A DNA stretch of 12,189 bases from assembly GCA_003650785.1 (NCBI GenBank), contig QMRW01000031.1, positions 1-12,189 on the forward strand, in the 5' to 3' direction. The translations under genes were made by a program, and so were the position numbers. Numbering within the stretch: position 1 is the first letter of the stretch; each line of letters starts with the position of its first letter. This DNA is from Thermoprotei archaeon. Its GTDB lineage: Archaea; Thermoproteota; Thermoprotei; Thermofilales; B20-G17. Positions 6,194 through 12,189 of this stretch are shown one piece after another. The notes beneath the pieces were generated by a model. The model was given only the letters and a program-made list of their open reading frames with translations. It made no database searches and was not told the origin of the DNA.

Positions 6194-8970
6194 TTCTCTC
6201 ATTGAGTAAAATAAAATCTACAATCTACTGGATAGATCTTTTCAAAGAGAGGGGATTTAATAGGTTTAAGTGCAGAAGATGTGGAAGATACTTTTGGAGT
6301 ATAGAAGAGACTGATATATGTGGAGACTGTAAAGAGTATAACTTCATAAAGAACACTCCAAGAACTAAGGTCGACATTACCGATATGGATCACCTAAGAG
6401 AACTGTACCTAAGCTTTTTCGAAGAAAGAGGACACACTAGAGTGAATAGATATCCAGTAGTAGCTCGATGGAGGGATGATGTCTATCTGGTCGGAGCATC
6501 CATCTACGACTTTCAACCATGGGTTACAGAAGGAATAGTACCTCCACCAGCTAATCCTCTAGTAATCTCACAACCATGTATAAGACTCACTGACATAGAT
6601 AAAGTGGGTATTAGTGGAAGACATCTTACTTCCTTCGAGATGATGGCACATCATGCATTCAATACTAGTAAAGAGAGAGTATATTGGAATGAAGAGACTG
6701 TAAGATATAGTTATGAGTTCTTTGTAGAGGGTCTAGGTATAGATGAAGAAGAACTAATATACATAGAAGACTGGTGGAGTGGAGGAGGAAATGCGGGTGA
6801 AGACTTCGAGGTCCTCATAAGGGGACTAGAAGTAGCAACACTAGTCTTCATGCAGTACAGGGTAGTAGATGGGAAAATATTAGAGATGGATAACAAAATA
6901 GTAGATACAGGTTACGGTCTAGAGAGAATATACTGGCTACTTAGAGGTACACCTACAATCTATGATGCGATACTAGGTGGAGTCATAGATACACTATACA
7001 GTAGGCTTGGACTGAGGAGAGTAGACGAGGAAATACTCATTGAAGTAACGAGGAAAATGGGATTGTTAGATACTCTCACTAAAGAGAACATAGAAGCAAT
7101 ACTAGCCACACTCGCTCAAAAGTACGGTCTAGAGAGAAAAGACTTTGAGAGAGATGTTAAAACTCAGTGGACTATATATCGCCTAGTAGACCATGCGAAA
7201 ACTGTCCTTCTAATGCTAGCTGATGGACTAGTTCCATCTAATACTGGAGGAGGCTACCTAGCCAGACTACTGATAAGAAGGGCTATGAGGGACTGTATAG
7301 TACTCCAACTAGGGCTATCAATATATGATATAATAGAATTACTAATACCAAAGCTCTCTAAAGCCTTTCCAGAACTCGAAGAAGTGAAGGACTCAGTCTT
7401 AGAGATGATAGAGATTGAAGAAGACAAATTCAAGAGAACTATAAAGACCGGGAGAAGATTAATCCAAAGAAGAATAAAAGAGTATACTACTAAGGGGATC
7501 AGAAAGTTCAATCTAGAGGATCTAATACTACTCTACGACTCTCATGGAGTTCCACCAGAGATAGTTAAGGAGGAAGCAGAGAAATTAGGTATTAAGGTAG
7601 AAGTCCCACCAGACTTCTACGGCAGACTAGCCTCACTGCATGAGGGAGAAGCTGTAGTTGCAAAAGGTATAGAATATAAAATCACTCCAGAAATGCTAAG
7701 TAACATACAACCCACTAGAAAGGTTTACTATGAGAAACCTCACATAGAAGAGATTACAGCAAAAGTACTAAAAGTGATCGATGGTAAATACCTAGTACTT
7801 GATAGGACTATATTTTATCCTGAGGGAGGAGGAGCACCTGCAGATACAGGTGTGATAACCTGGAGAAGAGGCTCGTGTAAAGTAGTAGATGTTCAATCTA
7901 TTGGAAATGTTATAGTACACGTATGTGAAGGTGATCTCAGCACACTCTCTACAGGAGAAGAAGTACACTGTAAGGTCGATATCGAAAGGAGAAAATCGAT
8001 AATGAGAGCTCACACTGCAACCCATGTGATACTAGCAGCATCTAGAGCAGTACTAGGTAAGCATGTATGGCAAGCAGGAGCACAGAAAAGTGAGGATAGT
8101 GCTAGATTAGATATTACACACTTCAAAAGATTAAGTGGAGAGGACATTGAAAAGATAGAAGAACTCGCTAATAGAATTATTATCGATAACAGAGCTGTAA
8201 ATGTATATGAACTGGAGAGAAATGAGGCGGAGACTAAATATGGCTTTACACTATATCAAGGTGGTGTAGTTCCAGAGAAAGTACTCAGAATAATCGATAT
8301 AGAGAACTGGGATGCTGAGGCCTGCTGCGGTCTTCACTGTAGTAGTACAGGAGAAGTAGGACTAGTAAAAATAGTGAGGACAGAGAGAATTCAAGATGGT
8401 GTTGAAAGAATAGAGTTCCTAACAGGTATGAAGTCGCTAAGGTACTTACAGAGTATTGAAGAAAAGCTTAAGGAGTGTTCACTAATACTAAACAGACCAT
8501 TAGGAGAGGTAGTCATAGGATTAAAAGACCTATTGGAAGAGAATAGGAGACTCAGAAGAGAGCTGAGGAGACTTACAGAGCAGATTATAGAATCCCTAGC
8601 TAGTAGGATTAGATCGACTATGGAGAGATATAAAGATATGGAATTTGGTATAGAGGTTCTAAAGGAGATAACAGATCTAGATCAGGCTATCAAACTAGCT
8701 TTTAGAGCACTAGCAACATCTCGTAATGGAGTGTTAGCATTACTTATACCAGTTAAAGAAGGATATAGATTCATAATAGCACTGACAAGTCAAATTGTAG
8801 ATAGAGGTCTCGATGCAAGATCAATACTCAAGAATCTACAAAGAACTATGAGAATATTCGGTGGAGGTAAAGAGGATCTAGTACAGGGGCTTATAAGAGA
8901 AATTGAACTAGAAAAAATAATAGGTAACATAAAGAGAGCGTTTAAAGATGAATACGATAGAATACAGTAA
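6190..8970 (+). CDS. alaS: Alanyl-tRNA synthetase (archaeal type)
   Basis: This cytoplasmic class II enzyme charges tRNA-Ala and hydrolyses wrongly made Ser-/Gly-tRNA-Ala. The 926-residue length is typical of archaeal AlaRS. An archaeal N-terminal zinc-type site has C28xxC31 and C44xxC47. The catalytic core shows SGRHLTSFEMMAHHAFN (142-158) and the motif 3 stretch DTGYGLERIYWL (239-250). The editing domain has FYPEGGGAPADTG, then HTATH (His608, His612) and C712xxxH716, which together form the editing zinc site. A predicted coiled region (about 760-800) leads to a DHHA1-like C-terminal domain with FGGGKEDL near 890-897. The GTG start overlaps the rpl10 stop (GTGA); a TTG at 6202 is an alternative. 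The 3' end overlaps the next gene by 23 bases. All key residues seem present. Confidence 0.98.
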   Translation: MILSLSKIKSTIYWIDLFKERGFNRFKCRRCGRYFWSIEETDICGDCKEYNFIKNTPRTKVDITDMDHLRELYLSFFEERGHTRVNRYPVVARWRDDVYLVGASIYDFQPWVTEGIVPPPANPLVISQPCIRLTDIDKVGISGRHLTSFEMMAHHAFNTSKERVYWNEETVRYSYEFFVEGLGIDEEELIYIEDWWSGGGNAGEDFEVLIRGLEVATLVFMQYRVVDGKILEMDNKIVDTGYGLERIYWLLRGTPTIYDAILGGVIDTLYSRLGLRRVDEEILIEVTRKMGLLDTLTKENIEAILATLAQKYGLERKDFERDVKTQWTIYRLVDHAKTVLLMLADGLVPSNTGGGYLARLLIRRAMRDCIVLQLGLSIYDIIELLIPKLSKAFPELEEVKDSVLEMIEIEEDKFKRTIKTGRRLIQRRIKEYTTKGIRKFNLEDLILLYDSHGVPPEIVKEEAEKLGIKVEVPPDFYGRLASLHEGEAVVAKGIEYKITPEMLSNIQPTRKVYYEKPHIEEITAKVLKVIDGKYLVLDRTIFYPEGGGAPADTGVITWRRGSCKVVDVQSIGNVIVHVCEGDLSTLSTGEEVHCKVDIERRKSIMRAHTATHVILAASRAVLGKHVWQAGAQKSEDSARLDITHFKRLSGEDIEKIEELANRIIIDNRAVNVYELERNEAETKYGFTLYQGGVVPEKVLRIIDIENWDAEACCGLHCSSTGEVGLVKIVRTERIQDGVERIEFLTGMKSLRYLQSIEEKLKECSLILNRPLGEVVIGLKDLLEENRRLRRELRRLTEQIIESLASRIRSTMERYKDMEFGIEVLKEITDLDQAIKLAFRALATSRNGVLALLIPVKEGYRFIIALTSQIVDRGLDARSILKNLQRTMRIFGGGKEDLVQGLIREIELEKIIGNIKRAFKDEYDRIQ

Positions 8971-9667
8971 GGCTCTCATAAGAGAAGATCTCTTATATAC
9001 AGCAGCATTAGATTTTAAGTACCTCCTTAATAAGGGCTTCAGAAGGGAGACAGCTCTTAGATTTGTTGGAGATAGGTACGGTCTTTCTAAAGTAGAGCGA
9101 GCAGTATTATATAGATCTATATTTTCAGACGCAGATATTAGGAACAGAAGACTTAAGTCCACTCCTATTCATAAAGTACGCGGAAATACCCTGGTGGTGG
9201 ATGGTTTTAATGTAATTACCACTATCGAAAGCGCTCTCAGAGGAGAACTACTGATACTATGCGAAGACGAATTCATCAGAGATATTACATCAGTATTTAG
9301 GAAGATTAGAATAACTCCACTTACATATGAAGTTGTAGATCTACTACTCGAATATGCAAAATTTGAGTTAAAGGTAGAGGGAATAAATATAGTGTTGAAT
9401 AGTCAAGTGAGTCGAAGTGGTGAGCTCAGTGGATACATAAGGCACATCATGAAGGCCTTGAATCTCAAGGGAACGGCTAAAACATCGAGGAGTGCAGATG
9501 TAGGACTCAGAGAGTTCTCTGGAATAGTCGCCTCTAGTGATTCTGTGGTTATATCATATGCATCTAAAGTATTTGACCTAGGAGGAAGTGTAGCAATGAT
9601 GGTAGCTGAGCTCGTGGGCGACGAGAATATCTTGGATATGAGACGTCTACTGAATATACGAGGATAA
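8948..9667 (+). CDS. DUF434-family protein, function unknown
   Basis: A 239-residue archaeal protein. The first ~60 residues match the DUF434 pattern: DLLYTAALDFKYLLNKGF, then ALRFVGDRYGLSKVERAVLYRS. After a linker, a second domain (from about 80) starts VVDGFNVITTIESALRGE with Asp85 and Glu94, followed by CEDEFIRD (105-112). This matches the domain usually fused to DUF434 (DUF5616). The VDGFNV strand followed by spaced acids recalls PIN-like or metal-dependent nuclease folds, but activity is not established. ATG 8948 lies inside alaS, a 23-base overlap in another frame, so translation is probably coupled with the synthetase. The context (AlaRS upstream, NAC downstream) hints at an RNA or translation role; that is inference. 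Confidence 0.85.
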   Translation: MNTIEYSKALIREDLLYTAALDFKYLLNKGFRRETALRFVGDRYGLSKVERAVLYRSIFSDADIRNRRLKSTPIHKVRGNTLVVDGFNVITTIESALRGELLILCEDEFIRDITSVFRKIRITPLTYEVVDLLLEYAKFELKVEGINIVLNSQVSRSGELSGYIRHIMKALNLKGTAKTSRSADVGLREFSGIVASSDSVVISYASKVFDLGGSVAMMVAELVGDENILDMRRLLNIRG

Positions 9668-9706
9668 GTGTAAAATAGAGTTCTACAATACTATACTGGG
9701 GATCTC

Positions 9707-10054
9707 ATGAGAAGAATATCTCCAAGAGAATATAGAAGGCTCATGAAAAGACTTGGTATGAGAATGGAGGAATTAAAGGGAGTGATAGAAGCTAGAATAG
9801 TCCTCGGCGATAGAGAACTAGTATTTAATGAACCTAAAGTAAGCGTTGTAGAAGTATCTGGACAGAGGATGTACTGGATCCTTGGAACACCTGAAGAGAG
9901 AGCTATCGAAGAAGAGATTATTGAAATTAGAGAAGAGGATATAGAATTAGTAGCTACTCAAGCAGGAGTCTCTAGGGAGGAGGCAAGGAGAGCACTACTA
10001 GAGGCAGGAGGAGATCTTGCTAAGGCTATATTGATTCTAACTTCTAAAGGCTGA
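9707..10054 (+). CDS. nac: Nascent polypeptide-associated complex protein (archaeal alpha-NAC)
   Basis: Archaeal NAC is a homodimeric ribosome-associated chaperone that meets nascent chains at the exit tunnel. The 115-residue length is typical. A basic N-terminal helix (SPREYRRLMKRLGM) leads to the NAC beta-barrel domain at about 24-72, with the recognisable VVEVSGQRMYWILGTPEE. The C-terminal UBA domain (about 78-115) contains EDIELVATQAGVSREEARRA and GGDLAKAILIL. ATG 9707 is preceded by GGGGAT, a fair ribosome binding site. The 39-base gap after the DUF434 gene has no convincing promoter, so it is probably in the alaS operon. It ends 6 bases before the lipid gene. Confidence 0.95.
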   Translation: MRRISPREYRRLMKRLGMRMEELKGVIEARIVLGDRELVFNEPKVSVVEVSGQRMYWILGTPEERAIEEEIIEIREEDIELVATQAGVSREEARRALLEAGGDLAKAILILTSKG

Positions 10055-10060
10055 GATCAA

Positions 10061-10687
10061 ATGCTTACAAGATTAAGGGAATCTTTTAATAGAATAATAG
10101 TACCCCTAGCATCATTTTTAGCTAAAATAGGCATAAGAGCAAATACAGTGACAACTCTAGCTTTAGTTACTGCATTGATATATCCAATATCCATACTAGT
10201 ACTCCCTCCAACATACCATATACATCTTACACTACTAATACTGATATCCGGTATACTAGATAGTATTGATGGTGTTATAGCTAGAATAACTAGTGAAGAA
10301 AGTAAACTAGGAGCCTTTCTAGATTCCACAATGGATAGAGTATCTGATATAGCCTATATGTTTGGGCTCCTCATCTCCAGGATAGCTACACCTATCGAAG
10401 CACTATTACTCCTATCTGGGTCTATGCTCATCAGCTATATCAGGGCTAAGTATGAATCTCTAACAAGTGGAGGTAGTCTCGAGGGTGTAGGTATCTGTGA
10501 GAGAGCTGAAAGAACCTTACTAATCTTCATAATAGCATTAGTATATTACCTCAATTATATTCTCTCTAAAGTTCTGTTATGCCTATTACTAGTACTTGTC
10601 TGGATCACAGTAGCACAGAGGTTTCTATTCGTACTAGAGAAATTAAGAAAATTTTCTTCGAAACTTGAGATAAAAAGCAGAGAGTAA
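10061..10687 (+). CDS. CDP-alcohol phosphatidyltransferase (archaeal phospholipid head-group enzyme)
   Basis: This membrane enzyme attaches a polar head group to a CDP-activated archaeal lipid, releasing CMP. The family signature DxxDGxxAR(x8)GxxxDxxxD is complete: Asp67, Asp70, Gly71, Ala74, Arg75, Gly84, Asp88 and Asp92, within 208 residues. About six membrane helices can be seen, two before and inside the signature (33-50, 55-66) and others at about 97-106, 112-126, 148-163 and 168-183. The likely archaeal product is archaetidylinositol phosphate, but the sequence does not settle glycerol-phosphate against inositol-phosphate or serine as acceptor. The ATG is 6 bases after the NAC stop, so it is probably the last gene of the operon. 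Its stop faces a convergent gene only 4 bases away. Confidence 0.93.
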   Translation: MLTRLRESFNRIIVPLASFLAKIGIRANTVTTLALVTALIYPISILVLPPTYHIHLTLLILISGILDSIDGVIARITSEESKLGAFLDSTMDRVSDIAYMFGLLISRIATPIEALLLLSGSMLISYIRAKYESLTSGGSLEGVGICERAERTLLIFIIALVYYLNYILSKVLLCLLLVLVWITVAQRFLFVLEKLRKFSSKLEIKSRE

Positions 10688-10691
10688 CCAC

Positions 10692-11453
10692 TTAGGAAGG
10701 TGGAGGTGGTGGTAGGACCAGTTGTTCTAACACCCTCACTAGGGAATCCTCCCACTTACGTTGCTCTGTAAAATGCTCATTGGGATCCTTAGTAATCACG
10801 TATACCCAGTAAAAGCCAAATATGCCTAGTGTTATTACGGTCAATAGGATGTATAGAATTGTATTGCGATGCGGTATTTCATAGTATCTTCTATAGTCGA
10901 ACTTAACACCTAGGACCTCTAATGCTTCCTGAATACCTCTCACAATTCTATCCTCCCTCTTTTCGTGTGTAAAGAAGTCCTTAGTTAGGAAGTGGTAGAT
11001 ATAGAAGATGATTATACCTATGATTAGTGTGAGTATTATCCAGAGTACTGTACTCTTCTCAGTTTCCTCTATCTCAGCCTCGCTTATCTCTCTACTTATA
11101 AGAGCTATTTGAGTAGATATATCTACGCCTCTCTCCCTTGATATCTCCCTCAGAAGCGTTACAAGATCTCTGTACATCATCAATTGTCTCTTAAAATGTG
11201 CGTTCCTCCTTCCAATCCACTTGTATAATACATATATATTAATAATAACGGCTACTAAACCCACTAGAACCAGTGAAGACATTGCTAGCATAGGTATGAA
11301 GGGTCTACGGGTAAGGATACCAACTATGGCTATTAGGCTCATAGCTACTCCCAATATTACTGGAATAAAGGGTAGCCAAATGGGCATTATGTAGTCCGTC
11401 TCAGTTCTCTTCCTTATGTTGTTACGAAGGCTATCCAAGTACACCATGGACAT
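10692..11453 (-). CDS. Membrane protein with duplicated DUF4234-like unit
   Basis: A 253-residue protein with membrane segments at about 22-45, 53-80, 136-157 and 197-220. The second half holds two similar units: VLWIILTLIIGIIIFYIYHF followed by a charged EKREDRI, and ILYILLTVITLGIFGFYW followed by EQRKWEDSL. The T-(I/L)-G-I-(Y/F)-x-x-Y-W style of the second unit resembles DUF4234 membrane domains, so I infer an internal duplication. The chain ends in five prolines (PPPPPS). A helical charged region at about 85-130 may be a coiled coil. Function is unknown. ATG 11453 is used; ATG 11447, two codons in, would also work. A TATA-like element lies about 34 bases upstream, so the mRNA would have a very short leader. 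It converges with the lipid enzyme gene with a 4-base gap. Confidence 0.8.
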   Translation of the reverse strand: MSMVYLDSLRNNIRKRTETDYIMPIWLPFIPVILGVAMSLIAIVGILTRRPFIPMLAMSSLVLVGLVAVIINIYVLYKWIGRRNAHFKRQLMMYRDLVTLLREISRERGVDISTQIALISREISEAEIEETEKSTVLWIILTLIIGIIIFYIYHFLTKDFFTHEKREDRIVRGIQEALEVLGVKFDYRRYYEIPHRNTILYILLTVITLGIFGFYWVYVITKDPNEHFTEQRKWEDSLVRVLEQLVLPPPPPS

Positions 11454-11482
11454 ACTTCATCGCATACCCTTAGGTTAAGTTG

Positions 11483-11490
11483 GATATAAG
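11483..11490 (-). promoter_or_regulatory. TATA box for the DUF4234-like membrane protein
   Basis: On the minus strand this reads CTTATATC, preceded by a purine-rich AAAG-like BRE. Its centre is about 34 bases before the ATG at 11453, so transcription would begin within about 10 bases of the start codon. No Shine-Dalgarno sequence is visible, which fits a nearly leaderless mRNA. Confidence 0.5.
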
Positions 11491-11518
11491 CTTTAAGAAA
11501 ACTAAAATACTTCAATCT

Positions 11519-11919
11519 TTAATATAAAGGCGGCCTAGCGAAATTCATGTACCTTCTATCTACAGCATTAGTCATGTCCAATCCATTTAGTGCTCCAATA
11601 GGATATGTGTACACTCAATGATGTTAGTATATCTATACTCACCAACAAGAAACGCTCCTAGTAGCAGCTTCTCTCTATTTTAGATCTCTCTTCTCCAAGT
11701 TCGAAAACTTCAACTTCATGTATTTTTCTATAGACCATTAATGGAATCTCACATATGAAATCTCTCCTGACTATTTGAACTGGTGCTTTTATGTTCCTCT
11801 TCATTCACAGGTATAAAACATTCGCAGGGATAAAATTATCCTACTTTCAGTTCTACTTCTACAGCCAATTGAAATAGTATTTCTTCCCTATATTGTGAGG
11901 CATTCTTTATTATCAGTTC
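11519..11919 (-). pseudogene. Decayed coding remnant, family not recognised
   Basis: No intact gene fills the 472 bases between the membrane protein and the isomerase, but protein-like sequence runs through most of it on the minus strand in changing frames. In order: NASQYREEILFQLAVEVEL (about 11842-11907); a frame break at the TAA 11836-11838; NFIPANVLYL; an in-frame TGA at 11805-11807; NIKAPVQIVRRDFICEI with KIHEVEVFELGEER; an in-frame TAG at 11658-11660; ERFLVGEYRYTN; a second frame shift near 11615; and VYTYPIGALNG, ending DRRYMNFARPPLY with TAA at 11519-11521. The pieces form one plausible protein of about 130 residues with at least two frameshifts and two stops. A few short separate genes would be an alternative. 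I cannot name the family. It directly follows the isomerase gene, so it may once have been in that operon. Confidence 0.6.
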
Positions 11920-11925
11920 CTACTC

Positions 11926-12189
11926 TCATCTAAAGATTTTTCTAAGAAAGTTATAGCTTCTTCTAGCTATATTTAAAGGGTCTTCTACAGATTTCAGTAT
12001 TTCTACTGAGAGGTATCCCCTATATCCTATCTCTCTTAATGCACTGGCAATCTCATTATAGTCTGCATTTCCCATTCCTGGACCTAGCCCGTTCGTATCG
12101 TTGGCGTGAAAGTGGGATAGATAGCGTCCAGCTCTTCTTATTATCTCAGAATATGGTTTATTTTCATCACTCATACTATAGACATCTAA
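11926..12189 (-). CDS. Sugar phosphate isomerase/epimerase-like TIM-barrel protein, 3' part only
   Basis: The frame is open from the right edge to TGA at 11926-11928, so only the last 87 residues are visible. It begins LDVYSMSDEN, which lines up with the LDxxH region of the xylose-isomerase-like TIM-barrel family. Then come SHFHANDTNG (metal-binding His and Asp strand), GMGNADYNEIASALREIGY and GYLSVEIL, the last strand with the conserved Glu. These are the hallmarks of AP endonuclease 2/IolE/hydroxypyruvate-isomerase-like enzymes, which isomerise or epimerise sugars with a divalent metal. The precise substrate cannot be told. The Met at 12174 is internal, because family-typical sequence continues upstream without a stop. 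The decayed remnant follows on the same strand. Confidence 0.85.
   Translation of the reverse strand, partial: LDVYSMSDENKPYSEIIRRAGRYLSHFHANDTNGLGPGMGNADYNEIASALREIGYRGYLSVEILKSVEDPLNIARRSYNFLRKIFR

Noticed and set aside
7792..8025. Cysteine-rich minus-strand frame inside alaS
   Set aside because: It is a shadow of the AlaRS editing domain; no promoter or recognisable motif was seen.
9668..9706. Promoter for the NAC gene in the 39-base gap
   Set aside because: Only weak AT runs are present with no clear BRE/TATA at the right distance. Read-through from alaS explains expression.
11926..12174. 82-residue protein starting at Met 12174
   Set aside because: The frame continues without a stop to the right edge, and the upstream residues LDVYS fit the family, so this Met is internal.

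Overview
The window looks like a piece of chromosome from a hyperthermophilic crenarchaeon (Thermoproteota). The evidence is archaeal-type ribosomal stalk proteins L11, L1 and L10, an archaeal alanyl-tRNA synthetase, an archaeal NAC protein, an STT3/AglB oligosaccharyltransferase, TATA-box promoters 25-35 bases ahead of start codons, frequent GTG/TTG starts with 4-base overlaps, and strong use of AGA/AGG, ATA and CTA codons. The genus cannot be fixed from the sequence alone.

Left part (1-2378, minus strand): a small zinc-ribbon gene is followed by a large STT3 gene whose C-terminus lies beyond the left edge. A palindromic TATA box (2402-2414) probably serves this pair and also the divergent plus-strand genes. 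Those are three tightly overlapping, mostly unrecognised genes (2453-4076): a three-helix membrane protein, a possible degenerate RecA-fold protein, and a protein with a RuvC/RNase H-like signature.

Centre (4141-10687, plus strand): a translation cluster rpl11-rpl1-rpl10-alaS, then a DUF434-family gene, alpha-NAC and a CDP-alcohol phosphatidyltransferase of lipid synthesis. Spacing and overlaps suggest one or two polycistronic units.

The most striking feature is in rpl11. The reading frame is broken after 24 codons by 16 extra bases (4206-4221) that contain an in-frame TAG. These bases sit in a perfect bulge-helix-bulge fold: 8-bp outer helix, 3-nt bulge, 4-bp central helix, 3-nt bulge. This is the substrate of archaeal tRNA-splicing endonuclease. 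Cutting at the canonical positions removes exactly 16 nt and restores a full 169-residue L11, including its most conserved segment. I read this as a tiny pre-mRNA intron in an essential ribosomal protein gene. L10 is also unusual: it lacks the usual acidic, GLGALFG-like tail, and no rpl12 gene lies between it and alaS.

Right part (10692-12189, minus strand): a membrane protein with an internally repeated DUF4234-like unit converges on the lipid gene with a 4-base gap. Next comes about 470 bp without an intact gene, which holds a decayed minus-strand coding remnant. Last is the 3' end of a sugar-isomerase-like TIM-barrel gene cut by the right edge. I saw no tRNA, rRNA, CRISPR array or insertion sequence.
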